Below are positions 47,433 to 59,625 of a stretch of 64,000 nucleotides of DNA, in pieces (positions within the stretch are counted from its first letter, which is position 1; each line of letters starts with the position of its first letter). The position numbers were made by a program, and so were the translations under genes. Under the pieces are notes generated by a model. It saw nothing but the letters and a program-made list of their open reading frames with translations, did not search any database and had not been told where the DNA came from. The stretch is from Stictocephala bisonia. Taxonomy: Eukaryota; Arthropoda; Insecta; Hemiptera; Membracidae. The DNA lies in the NCBI GenBank assembly GCA_035578905.1, contig JAQJVL010000282.1:496001-560000 (forward strand), given 5' to 3'.

Positions 47433-49801
47433 GTCTGAGAGGTCGGCGGTGCTGTTGTATGACATGTAAACAGCGTGTTACGTTCTCTGAGAGGTCGGCG
47501 GTGCTGTTGTATCACATGTAAACAGCGTGTTACGTTCTCTGAGAGGTCGGCGGTGCTGTTGTATCACATGTAAACAGCGTGTTACGTTCTCTGAGAGGTC
47601 GGCAGTGCTGTTGTATCACATGTAAACAGCGTGTTACGTTTTCTGAGAGGTCGGCGGTGCTGTTGTATCACATGTTAACAGCGTGTTACGTTCTCTATGA
47701 GGTCGGCGGTGCTGTTGTATCACATGTAAACAGCGTGTTACGTTCTCTGAGAGGTCGGCGGTGCTGTTGTATCACATGTAAACAGCGTGTTACGTGCCCT
47801 GAGAGGTCGGCGGTGCTGTTGTATCACATGTAAACAGCGTGTTACGTTCTCTGAGAGGTCGGCGGTGTTGTTGTATCACATGTAAACAGCGTGTTACGTT
47901 CTCTGAGAGGTCGGCGGTGCTGTTGTATCACATGTAAACAGCGTGTTACGTTCTCTATGAGGTCGGCGGTGCTGTTGTATCACATGTTAACAGCGTGTTA
48001 CGTTCTCTATGAGGTCGGCGGTGCTGTTGTATCACATGTTAACAGCGTGTTACGTTCTCTGAGAGGTCGACAGTGTTGTTGTATCACATGTTAACAGCGT
48101 GTTACGTTCTCTGAGAGGTCGGTGGTGCTGTTGTATCACATGTTAACAGCGTGTTACGTTCTCTATGAGGTCGGTGGTGCTGTTGTATCACATGTTAACA
48201 GCGTGTTACGTTCTCTATGAGGTCGGCGGTGCTGTTGTATCACATGTTAACAGCGTGTTACGTTCTCTATGAGGTCGGCGGTGCTGTTGTATCACATGTT
48301 AACAGTGTGTTACGTTCTCTGAGAGGTCGGCGGTGCTGTTGTATCACATGTTAACAGCGTGACGTTCTCTGAGAGGTTGACGGTGTTGTTGTATCACATG
48401 TTAACAGCGTGTTACGTTCTCTGAGAGGTCGGCGGTGCTGTTGTATCACATGTAAACAGCGTGTTACGTTCTCTGAGAGGTCGGCGGTGCTGTTGTATCA
48501 CATGTTAACAGCGTGTTACGTTCTCTATGAGGTCGGTGGTGCTGTTGTATCACATGTTAACAGCGTGTTACGTTCTCTATGAGGTCGGCGGTGCTGTTGT
48601 ATCACATGTTAACAGCGTGTTACGTTCTCTATGAGGTCGGCGGTGCTGTTGTATCACATGTTAACAGCGTGTTACGTTCTCTATGAGGTCGGTGGTGCTG
48701 TTGTATCACATGTTAACAGCGTGTTACGTTCTCTATGAGGTCGGCGGTGCTGTTGTATCACATGTTAACAGCGTGTTACGTTCTCTGAGAGGTCGGCGGT
48801 GCTGTTGTATCACATGTTAACAGCGTGTTACGTTCTCTGAGAGGTCGACAGTGTTGTTGTATCACATGTTAACAGCGTGTTACGTTCTCTATGAGGTCGG
48901 TGGTGCTGTTGTATCACATGTAAACAGCGTGTTACGTTCTCTGAGAGGTTGATGGTGTTGTTGTATCACATGTTAACAGCGTGTTACGTTCTCTGAGAGG
49001 TCGGTGGTGCTGTTGTATCACATGTTAACAGCGTGTTACGTTCTCTATGAGGTCGGTGGTGCTGTTGTATCACATGTTAACAGCGTGTTACGTTCTCTGA
49101 GAGGTCGACAGTGTTGTTGTATCACATGTTAACAGCGTGTTACGTTCTCTGAGAGGTCGACAGTGCTGTTGTATCACATGTTAACAGTGTGTTACGTTCT
49201 CTGAGAGGTCGGCGGTGCTGTTGTATCACATGTTAACAGCGTGACGTTCTCTGAGAGGTTGACGGTGTTATTGTATCACATGTTAACAGCGTGTTACGTT
49301 CTCTGAGAGGTCGGCGGTGCTGTTGTATCACATGTAAACAGCGTGTTACGTTCTCTGAGAGGTCGGCGGTGCTGTTGTATCACATGTTAACAGCGTGTTA
49401 CGTTCTCTGAGAGGTCGGCGGTGCTGTTATATCACATATTAACAGCGTGTTACGTTCTCTGAGAGGTCGGCGGTGCTGTTGTATCACATGTAACAGCGTG
49501 TTACGTTCTCTGAGAGGTCGGCGGTGCTGTTGTATCACATATTAACAGCGTGTTACGTTCTCTGAGAGGTTGACGGTGTTGTATCACATGTTAACAGCGT
49601 GTTACGTTCTCTGAGAGGTTGACGGTGTTGTATCACATGTTAACAGCGTGTTACGTTCTCTGAGAGGTCGGCGGTGCTGTTGTATCACATATTAACAGCG
49701 TGTTACGTTCTCTGAGAGGTTGACGGTGTTGTATCACATGTTAACAGCGTGTTACGTTCTCTGAGAGGTCGGCAGTGCTGTTGTATCACATGTTAACAGC
49801 G
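47433..49801 (+). repeat. 52-bp minisatellite (second family), main block, about 45 copies
   Basis: The unit contains GTTACGTTCTCTGAGAGGTC, GGTGCTGTTGTATCACATG and TTAACAGC. Variant sites: CTGAGAGG/CTATGAGG, GTTAAC/GTAAAC, GTCGGCGG/GTTGACGG/GTCGACAG. Shorter 49-bp units (GGTTGACGGTGTTGTATC) cluster at the right end. Unrelated in sequence to the 52-bp array at 30.2 kb. Confidence 0.97.
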
Positions 49802-50966
49802 TATACGTTTTACAACACTGTTGTACGTTTTAAGTACAATTTGAGAACGGTTATACAACTGAAGTAAAAAATGTGAGTTAGTATCTTTTCACATTTAAAG
49901 TCGCAAGACTAAGCAGTTAGTTTGCCTAAATAACATCTCATGTTTTCACTATAACCAATTAAAGGTTGTAGCTGTTGATAAAGACATGCTTTCTACGTAA
50001 CGTTTGTGTACTATAGTTACTACTGGTGTTGTACTTTTGATTTGTATACCTCCAAGGTATACCTCCATGTTAGCACGAGCTTGATAATTATACCTATATA
50101 TAGGTTGTCGGCCATGTTTGTTTTATTCTTATAAGAACAATGCTACTTTCGAACCGGACATACGATCACGCGTATCATCTAAAACAGTTATTATTAAACG
50201 GATTTTTGCAAACAAATTGCATTTGATCAAAAATGAAATTGCACGTTGGAATTTCTTTGCAAAATCCTACTAGTTTTGTAGAAAAAAATATAAAATGTTT
50301 AGTTTGAAGTTTTTATTTTCACTTATCCTTAAAAACTATGCTTATGTATTCAATTTATAAAAAGCAAACCCAAGGCGCAATTTGATAACGTTTAAAATGA
50401 CTCATACACATTTTTTGGTCAGTAAATAATGAAAAAGTGTGAATTCCGCAAATACTCTGTTCTTATGGGATTAAATAACATGGCGACAGCCTCCAACAGC
50501 TTCTGCAGACTCTTAAGGGACAGTAAATGAAAAGAAAAATACATTACGTGCGATCAGATCAGTCTTAACAATTGTGGATCAGATTAGTCCTTAACAATTA
50601 CGTCGGATCTTAGTCCTATAACAAATTAACGTCGGTCAGATTAGTCCTTACATTACGATGGATCAGATTTGTCTTAACAATTACGTCGGACAGATTAGTC
50701 CTTAAAATTACGGTCGGATCATATAGTCTTAACAATTACGTCGATAATTAGTTCCTTAACAATCTACGTCGGATCAGATTAGTCTAACAATTAGTGTCAG
50801 ATAGTCTAACAATTAGTCGTCGATTAGTTCTATCTGATAAATACCAGTACAATTTATTGAAGTTTGTTCAATCATTATGATTTCAGAATAAATAACTACA
50901 ATACGAAAAAACTAATATCCTTTAACTACATTTTTATAAGAAGCTGTTCGTTCTGCGTCGATCAGG
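49802..50966 (+). repeat. Duplicated flank, copy A (error-like)
   Basis: Starts GTATACGTTTTACAACACTG and matches 51760-52970 along its length. To about 50380 the match is close. From there to about 50966 it carries many small, mostly single-base deletions and some insertions relative to the other copy, including inside the 29-bp repeat part (about 50540-50835). Confidence 0.9.
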
Positions 50967-51759
50967 CTGTTATCACATGGTACAGTGTGTTACGTTCTCT
51001 GAGAGGTCGGTGGTGCTGTTGTATCACATGTTAACAGCGTGTTACGTTCTCTGAGAGGTTGACGGTGTTGTTGTATCACATGTTAACAGTGTGTTACGTT
51101 CTCTGAGAGGTCGGCGGTGCTGTTGTATCACATGTTAACAGCGTGTTACGTTCTCTGAGAGGTCGGCGGTGCTGTTGTATCACATGTTAACAGCGTGTTA
51201 CGTTCTCTGAGAGGTTGACGGTGCTTTGTAATCACATGTTAACAGTGTGTTACGTTCTCCGAGAGGTCGGTGGTGCTGTTGTATCACATGTAAACAGCGT
51301 GTTACGTTTTCTGAGAGGTCGGCGGTGCTGTTGTATCACATGTTAACAGCGTGTTACGTTCTCTGAGAGGTCGGCGGTGCTGTTATATCACACGTTAACA
51401 GTGTGTTACGATCTCTGAGAGGTCGGCGGTGCTGTTGTATCACATGTAAACAGCGTGTTACGTTCTCTGAGAGGTCGGCGGTGCGGTTGTATCACATATT
51501 AACAGCGTGTTACGTTCTCTGAGAGGTTGACGGTGTTGTATCACATGTTAACAGCGTGTTACGTTCTCTGAGAGGTTGACGGTGTTGTATCACATGTTAA
51601 CAGCGTGTTACGTTCTCTGAGAGGTCGGCGGTGCTGTTGTATCACATATTAACAGCGTGTTACGTTCTCTGAGAGGTTGACGGTGTTGTATCACATGTTA
51701 ACAGCGTGTTACGTTCTCTGAGAGGTCGGCAGTGCTGTTGTATCACATGTTAACAGCGT
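50967..51759 (+). repeat. 52-bp minisatellite (second family), second block, about 15 copies
   Basis: The last 9 or so units match the last units of the main block one for one in variant order (GTTGACGG short units, ATATTAAC units, GGTCGGCAGTG last unit). The first few units are irregular (GCTTTGTAATC, CTCCGAGAGG). Confidence 0.95.
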
Positions 51760-52970
51760 ATACGTTTTACAACACTGTTGTACGTTTTAAGTACAATTTG
51801 AGAACGGTTATACAACTGAAGTAAAAAATGTGAGTTAGTATCTTTTCACATTTAAAGTCGCAAGACTAAGCAGTTAGTTTGCCTAAATAACATCTCATGT
51901 TTTCACTATAACCAATTAAAGGTTGTAGCTGTTGATAAAGACATGCTTTCTACGTAACGTTTGTGTACTATAGTTACTACTGGTGTCGTACTTTTGATTT
52001 GTATACCTCCAAGGTATACCTCCATGATAGCACGAGCTTGAAAATTATACCTATATATATATAGGTTGTCGGCCATGTTTGTTTTATTCTTATAAGAACA
52101 ATGCTACTTTCGAACCGGACATACGATCACGCGTATTCATCTAAAACAGTTATTATTATACGGATTTTTGCAAACAAATTGCATTTGATCAAAAATGAAA
52201 TTGCACGTTGGAATTTCTTTGCAAAATCCTACTAGTTTTGTAGAAAAAAATATAAAATGTTTAGTTTGAAGTTTTTATTTTCACTTATCCTTAAAAACTA
52301 GGCTTATGTATTCAATTTATAAAAAGCAAACCCAAGGCGCAATTTGATAACGTTTAAAATGACACCTCATACACAACTTTTGGTCAGTAAATAATGAAAA
52401 AGTGTGAATTCGCAAATAACATTGTTCTTATGGAATTAAAATCAACATGGCCGACAGCCTCCAACAGCTTCTGCAGACTCTTAATGAGGACAGTAAAAAT
52501 GAAAAGAAAAATAACAATTACGTCGGATCAGATCAGTCCTTAACAATTACGTCGGATCAGATTAGTCCTTAACAATTACGTCGGATCAGATTAGTCCTTA
52601 ACAATTACGTCGGATCAGATTAGTCCTTAACAATTACGTCGGATCAGATTAGTCCTTAACAATTACGTCGGATCAGATTAGTCCTTAACAATTACGTCGG
52701 ATCATATTAGTCCTTAACAATTACGTCGGATCAGATTAGTCCTTAACAATTACGTCGGATCAGATTAGTCCTTAACAATTACGTCGGATCAGATTAGTCC
52801 TTAACAATTACGTCGGATCAGATTAGTTCTTATTCATGATAAACTACCAAGTACAATTTATTGGAAGTTTTGTTCAATCATTATGATTTCAGAATAAATA
52901 AACTACAATACGAAATAAAAACTAAATTATTCCTTTAACTACATTTTTTATAAGAAGCTAGTTCCGTTAA
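51760..52970 (+). repeat. Duplicated flank, copy B (clean)
   Basis: Counterpart of 49802-50966. Mostly AT-rich and non-coding, ending near AAGCTAGTTCCG. Contains the clean 29-bp array. Confidence 0.9.
52513..52830 (+). repeat. 29-bp minisatellite, 11 copies
   Basis: The unit has AACAATTACGTCGGATCAGA then TTAGTCCTT. Unit 1 reads GATCAGATCAG and unit 7 GATCATATTAG; the rest are uniform. Confidence 0.96.
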
Positions 52971-53884
52971 TTCATATTAAGGAGATTCCGATCTCCATCT
53001 TAACATTACTCTGCCCATTCCTCATAGACTATTGATCTGTGCGAGGAACTTAGTCAGACAAAGTAAGGGGGCGAACCAGTATATTACAAGGTGAACATTA
53101 CTAACCAATGTTTGAGCCTGTCACCGGCTCTCTCCGCCGGATGGATTTGTACTAGAACGATATGTCTATAGAATCGTATTACAGATCTAGCACGTACGTA
53201 ATTATGTTCGATTCATATAGTACGAGTATATGAACACGATATTCATGCAAAAAATAGTTAAAAATAAGACTAACGAATTTACGTTTTAAGTGTAGCCTAC
53301 AATATATTTAAAAAAGTAATAAATTTAACTGGAGTTGATAGTTAAATTATTTGTAAATAATAATTAAGTGATTAAAGGTGTAATAATGTTTGAGTGCTGT
53401 TTAATAAATAAAAGCTATAACAGTAAGCCCATGGATAGTCGATAAATACAATTTTGGCTGTGTGCTTTAAGTGGACGGATAAATTATAGCCATTACCTAA
53501 TAGCTGGTTTTAAGAGGCTAATAACGAAACACCCTGTTATCTATGAATACTTTATGATAATGAGCTTTTAGTGAACAGATATAATTCCACTTTTTATTTT
53601 TATTTGCTTTAAAAGGTACAATTTTTTGACGTTTTATGACAACAATAATGCTATTCGAAATTAGGATACTTTAAATCCACTGAACTAGTTCTTTTTTTAT
53701 ATAAGTAAAAGTTCCAAAATATTAAAATTGTTTTAAACTACGAAACCCCTTTTTACGAATAGTAACACATTTAAAAAATAATTAACTTTATTTCCATTTA
53801 ATTCTTTTTTATGGTGAATATGAATATTATCAACATTAATATGGATAGCTTTGCGATATTATTGTTTTTCTACCCTATAATATT
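52971..53884. other. Non-coding stretch
   Basis: A moderately GC-rich patch at 53030-53160, then AT-rich. No supported feature. Confidence 0.5.
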
Positions 53885-54025
53885 ACTTTGCCGATGCGGT
53901 GACTCAAGAGGTATATCCAAGGTTCGAATCCCCACTGAGCCAACGGTAGGTACTTAACTCCTTGAATTAAGTTCACGCACATGCTTTGCAAGCCCATGTG
54001 AACTAGCTAGTGAAGATAGTAGTAA
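53885..54025 (+). mobile_element. tRNA-derived SINE, copy 3
   Basis: B-box-like GGTTCGAATCCCC at 53921-53933, preceded by a GATGCGGTGACTCAAGAGG A-box remnant. The body reads ACTGAGCCAACGGTAGGTAC and GAATTAAGTTCACGCACATG, and the tail GCTTTGCAAGCCCATGTGAAC. Confidence 0.78.
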
Positions 54026-54400
54026 AAAAACTTGTTTAACATGAGAAATATTCTTACATTAAAACAACAAAAATCACAAATTCACCTTCAGACGTTTGTG
54101 CCAGCTTTAAAAAACGATGTTAATATAAATATTTTTTTCTATCGCGAACTGCATAAATTGCTACAGTGGTTGACCTTAAATGGTTATTAATCTATAATTC
54201 ACTAACAAATTTTATTGTTAGTTTCATACTTTCTTAGGTTTCAACAATGATCGTAAATATTCAAATTGCGCATTCTACATATTTACACCATGTCTTACTC
54301 CTACTCCCATTGTTGCCAAGTTATTTGTAGAGTCAAACAAAGGAGCGGTGTTTACATGGATGAATGCATTCAATTACTGCAGTAAACCGACTCTAACGTC
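54026..54400. other. AT-rich non-coding stretch
   Basis: No supported feature. Confidence 0.5.
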
Positions 54401-57400
54401 TGCTGTTGTAACTAATACCGATGTACCGTATAACTACTGTTGGAGTAACTCATACCGGTGTACCGTATAACTACTGTTGGAGTAACTAATACCGGTGTAC
54501 CGTATAACTACTGTTGGAGTAACTAATACCGGTGTACCGTATAACTACTGTTGGAGTAACTAATACCGATGTACCGTACAACTACTGTTGGAGTAACTAA
54601 TACCGATGTACCGTATAACTACTGTTGGAGTAACTAATACCGGTGTACCGTATAACTACTGTTGGAGTAATTAATACCGATGTACCGTATAACTACTGTT
54701 GGAGTAACTAATACCGGTGTACCGTATAACTACTGTTGGAGTAACTAATACCGATGTACCGTATAACTACTGTTGGAGTAACTAATACCGGTGTACCGTA
54801 TAACTACTGTTGGAGTAACTAATACCGGTGTACCGTATAACTACTGTTGGAGTAACTAATACCGGTGTACCGTATAACTACTGTTGGAGTAATTAATACC
54901 GATGTACCGTATAACTACTGTTGGAGTAATTAATACCGATGTACCGTATAACTACTGTTGGAGTAACTAATACCGGTGTACCGTATAACTACTGTTGGAG
55001 TAACTAATACCGGTGTACCGTATAACTACTGTTGGAGTAATTAATACCGATGTACCGTATAACTACTGTTGGAGTAATTAATACCGATGTACCGTATAAC
55101 TACTGTTGGAGTAACTAATACCGGTGTACCGTATAACTACTGTTGGAGTAACTAATACCGGTGTACCGTATAACTACTGTTGGAGTAATTAATACCGATG
55201 TACCGTATAACTACTGTTGGAGTAACTAATACCGGTGTACCGTATAACTACTGTTGGAGTAATTAATACCGATGTACCGTATAACTACTGTTGGAGTAAT
55301 TAATACCGATGTACCGTATAACTACTGTTGGAGTAATTAATACCGATGTACCGTATAACTACTGTTGGAGTAATTAATACCGATGTACCGTATAACTACT
55401 GTTGGAGTAACTAATACCGGTGTACCGTATAACTACTGTTGGAGTAATTAATACCGATGTACCGTATAACTACTGTTGGAGTAATTAATACCGATGTACC
55501 GTATAACTACTGTTGGAGTAACTAATACCGGTGTACCGTATAACTACTGTTGGAGTAATTAATACCGATGTACCGTATAACTACTGTTGGAGTAATTAAT
55601 ACCGATGTACCGTATAACTACTGTTGGAGTAATTAATACCGATGTACCGTATAACTACTGTTGGAGTAATTAATACCGATGTACCGTATAACTACTGTTG
55701 GAGTAACTAATACCGATGTACCGTATAACTACTGTTGGAGTAACTAATAACGATGTACCGTACAACTACTGTTGGAGTAACTAATACCGATGTACTGTGC
55801 AACTACTGTTGGAGTAACTAATACCGATGTACCGTACAACTACGTTTGGAGTAACTAATACCGATGTATCGTATAACTACTGTTGGAGTAACTAATACCG
55901 ATGTACCGTACAACTACTGTTGGAGTAACTAATACCGATGTACCGTATAACTACTGTTGGAGTAACTAATACCGGTGTACCGTATAACTACTCTTGGAGT
56001 AACTAATACCGATGTACCGTATAACTACTGTTGGAGTAATTAATACCGATGTACCGTATAACTACTGTTGGAGTAACTAATACCGATGTACCGTATAACT
56101 ACTGTTGGAGTAACTAATACCGATGTACCGTATAACTACTGTTGGAGTAACTAATACCGATGTACCGTATAACTACTGTTGGAGTAACTAATACCGGTGT
56201 ACCGTATAACTACTGTTGGAGTAATTAATACCGATGTACCGTATAACTACTGTTGGAGTAACTAATACCGATGTACCGTATAACTACTGTTGGAGTAACT
56301 AATAACCGATGTACCGTACAACTACTGTTGGAGTAACTAATACCGATGTACCGTATAACAACTGTTGGAGTAACTAATACCGATGTACCGTACAACTACT
56401 GTTGGAGTAACTAATACCGATGTACCGTATAACAACTGTTGGAGTAACTAATACCGATGTACCGTACAACTACTGTTGGAGTAACTAATACCGATGTACC
56501 GTATAACAAATGTTGGAGTAACTAATAACCGATGTACCGTACAACTACTGTTGGAGTAACTAATACTGATGTACCGTATAACAATTGTTGGAATAACTAA
56601 TACCTATGTACCGTACAACTACTGTTGGAGTAACTAATACCGATGTACCGTATAACAACAGTTGGAGTAACTAATAACCGATGTACCGTATAACTACTGT
56701 TGGAGTAACTAATACCGATGTATCGTATAACTACTGTTGGAGTAACTAATACCGATGTACCGTATAACAACTGTTGGAGTAACTAATACTGATGTACCGT
56801 ACAACTACTGTTAGAGTAACTAATACCGATGTACCGTATAACAACGGTTGGAGTTACTAATAACCGATGTACCGTATAACTACTGTTGGAGTAACTAATA
56901 CCGATGTATCGTATAACTACTGTTGGAGTAACTAATACCGATGTACCGTACAACTACTGTTGGAGTAACTAATAACCGATGTACCGTATAACTACTGTTG
57001 GAATAACTAATACCGATGTACCGTATAACAACTGTTGGAGTGACTAATAACCGATGTACCGTACAACTACTGTTGGAGTAACTAATACCGATGTACCGTA
57101 TAACAATTGTTGGAATAACTAATACCTATGTACCGTACAACTACTGTTGGAGTAACTAATACCGATGTACCGTATAACAACAGTTGGAGTAACTAATAAC
57201 CGATGTACCGTATAACTACTGTTGGAGTAACTAATACCGATGTATCGTATAACTACTGTTGGAGTAACTAATACCGATGTACCGTATAACAACTGTTGGA
57301 GTAACTAATACTGATGTACCGTACAACTACTGTTAGAGTAACTAATACCGATGTACCGTATAACAACGGTTGGAGTAACTAATAACCGATGTACCGTATA

Positions 57401-57866
57401 ACTACTGTTGGAGTAACTAATACCGATGTATCGTATAACTACTGTTGGAGTAACTAATACCGATGTACCGTACAACTACTGTTGGAGTAACTAATAACCG
57501 ATGTACCGTATAACTACTGTTGGAATAACTAATACCGATGTACCGTATAACAACTGTTGGAGTGACTAATAACCGATGTACCGTACAACTACTGTTGGAG
57601 TAACTAATACCGATGTACCGTATAACAATTGTTGGAGTAACTAATACCTTTGTACCGTACAACTACTGTTGGAGTAACTAATAACCGATGTACCGTATAA
57701 CTACTGTTGGAGTAACTAATACCGATGTACCGTATAACAACTGTTGGAGTAACTTTTACTGAAGTACCGCACAACTACTGTCGGAGTAACTAATAACCGA
57801 TGTACCGTATAACTACTGTTGGAGTAACTAATACCGATGTACGGTATAACAACTGTTGGAATAACG
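54401..57866 (+). repeat. 37-bp minisatellite, about 94 copies
   Basis: The unit has TAACTACTGTTGGAGTAACT then AATACCGATGTACCGTA. Left part (to about 56040): C-A, C-G and T-A combinations at two sites (GTAAC/GTAAT and CCGATG/CCGGTG). Right part: variants such as TAACAATTGTTGG, AATAACCG and GTATCGTATAAC in a roughly 522-bp higher-order pattern (anchors 56581, 57103, 57625). The largest array in the window. Confidence 0.97.
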
Positions 57867-58439
57867 ATGTCAACAATCGGTACCTCTCACCGTGTACCAC
57901 AATACATTATGATGTAATTGAGATTACTGTAATGCAATTTACATTAAATACTTTCATCAATGTCGTAACTTTATCAATTCAATTACTTAAAAGAGAAGGC
58001 CTATCTTTGTATTAGAATACGTTTCGTAGTTTATTGGTGTAGTTTTTATAATGAAAACTAGGGGACACCCCTGCACTCTTCGCGTGCCAACCCCGACTCT
58101 CCCTGCGCTCGATACACCTCGGCCTTTGGCCTCGGCATGTGACTTTTGACTATAAATAAGTAGATTAACTGTATAACGTAAAATCACAATATTAATTTTA
58201 TTTACAGTATCTCAACCACATTACTTGCTTTGTTACCTACTGTACTGAAAAGTATAAATATCTAATGGTATTACTTGGCCTATTTTAAACGTGTTCATCT
58301 TATTTATTTTTCTTTAACAGCTGAAGATTAAAATCTTGATGCATCAATAGGACAATGTAAACTTACAGAATAAACGTGTTTTTTAATTTACAACACAGCT
58401 GTTATTAATTTACTAAAATCAACCCAATGTTATTCTTAT
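57867..58439. other. Non-coding stretch
   Basis: 58060-58135 is GC-rich (ACCCCTGCACTCTTCGCGTG, CTCGGCCTTTGGCCTCGGC). Possibly repeat-derived, but not identified. The rest is AT-rich. Confidence 0.45.
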
Positions 58440-58632
58440 GAAAAAAAGGAAACTTTGAGGGGCTGTTTGCACCCTTTAGGAATGAAATTTCGAAAAACCC
58501 TTTCTTAGTGCGCCTCTAGGGCATAAGATACACATATGTACTCAATTTTATGTCTCTTTCTTTTATGATTTTTGCTGGGCGATGTTGAATCAGTGATTGA
58601 GTCAGGACTTGTCTTTTTATATATTTAGATGT
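58440..58632 (+). mobile_element. Arthropod interspersed-repeat 3' fragment
   Basis: The order ATGAAATTTCGAAAAACCC, TTTCTTAGTGCGCCTCTAGG, CTCAATTTTATGTCTC, GCTGGGCGATG, AATCAGTGATTGAGTCAGG, CTTTTTATATATTTAGAT closely follows, from memory, a common insect repeat 3' region that ends in a 'gtcagtcagtcagga...tttatatatatagat' tail. Probably the 3' part of an RTE-like LINE or a SINE with that tail. The family name is uncertain. Confidence 0.5.
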
Positions 58633-59225
58633 TATTTCTAGCCATTTAACTGAATAATATCACATGTTAAATATCCGAATATGTGCGGAACTCTACAACT
58701 GAGCTATTAATTGTCATATTCAGGAAATGTAGACTAAGAAAGAATCCGTCGAAAGTTTGTTGATGGCTTCGTATTATTTGTTTTTGTTTTTTCCTTTTAG
58801 AGGTAAAACTTGTTGTAGAAAATATAATACACATACAGTACAGTGTAGACATCCTTACTATGTGGTTGGTGTAGTAAATAAGTGCCAATAATCGGAAAAT
58901 AAAGTTGTGATCAGCATTTCCAAAAGGTGTGCTGCTGATCAATATGTCCGTTTTTCATATCTTTGTCCGTTATTGTGGACTTCACAATTAACTACAAATA
59001 TATGGATTTCTATATCAAGGATTAGGTCCGTAATATTGATTGTATCACATCACTTCAAGTGTAATTTGATAGGTGAAGAACTGTTTTAGTCGACCATTAG
59101 TTGATTTTTGTAAAACATTCAGTATACATGTTTGAATATAAATATTTTCCTTGTAAATGACAATTGGCGTCTTAAGAATAAATAAGTAAATACAAATTGA
59201 ACACATTTATATATAGGACACTGTG
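58633..59225. other. AT-rich non-coding stretch
   Basis: No supported feature. Confidence 0.5.
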
Positions 59226-59303
59226 TGGATTTTTAGAGCACTAAGAACACAACCGGTCGCCTACAACCCTCACAACACTGTGCCACTAGTGCAGACCATG
59301 AGA
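59226..59303 (-). mobile_element. Second SINE-like family, copy 2
   Basis: Minus strand: CTGCACTAGTGGCACAGTG, TTGTGAGGGTTGTAGGCGAC, GGTTGTGTTCTTAGTGC. Shares this order with 31797-31893. Confidence 0.45.
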
Positions 59304-59542
59304 CGACGACGGTAGATGGTGGCGGTCAGTGGCGACATGCGGGCTGTAGCCTACCCACTCCCGCATTACATGATATCAATGTCACAAACCTACCTCACTA
59401 GGTGCTGGTAATTAATAATATACCTTTAGAAGTATAATCAATTAATAACTCATGTTGTATTTATATACGTCTCAACTAGATATACGTCAAACTCACACTC
59501 CTTAGGTACAACGGAGAAGTAAACTGTGGCTATACAAGTGTT

Positions 59543-59625
59543 TCCACAGAGAATAAGGAAACAGAGGTCACATTCAGTAGTGAGCTGAATGTGTGTCAAG
59601 TGGTTATTTCTGCAGTATGTCAGTA
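59543..59625 (+). mobile_element. Short dispersed element (CACAGAGAAG family), copy 4, left end only
   Basis: TTCCACAGAGAATAAGGAAAC, GAGGTCACATTCAGTAGTGAG and GTGTGTCAAGTGGTTATTTC match the start of copy 1. The similarity is lost after about 59625. Confidence 0.6.

Noticed and set aside
47579..48094. Cys-rich repeat frames in the 52-bp array
   Set aside because: Same reason; frames rotate every unit and stop quickly.
30246..49801. Common origin of the two 52-bp arrays
   Set aside because: Unit length agrees but the sequences show no similarity on either strand.
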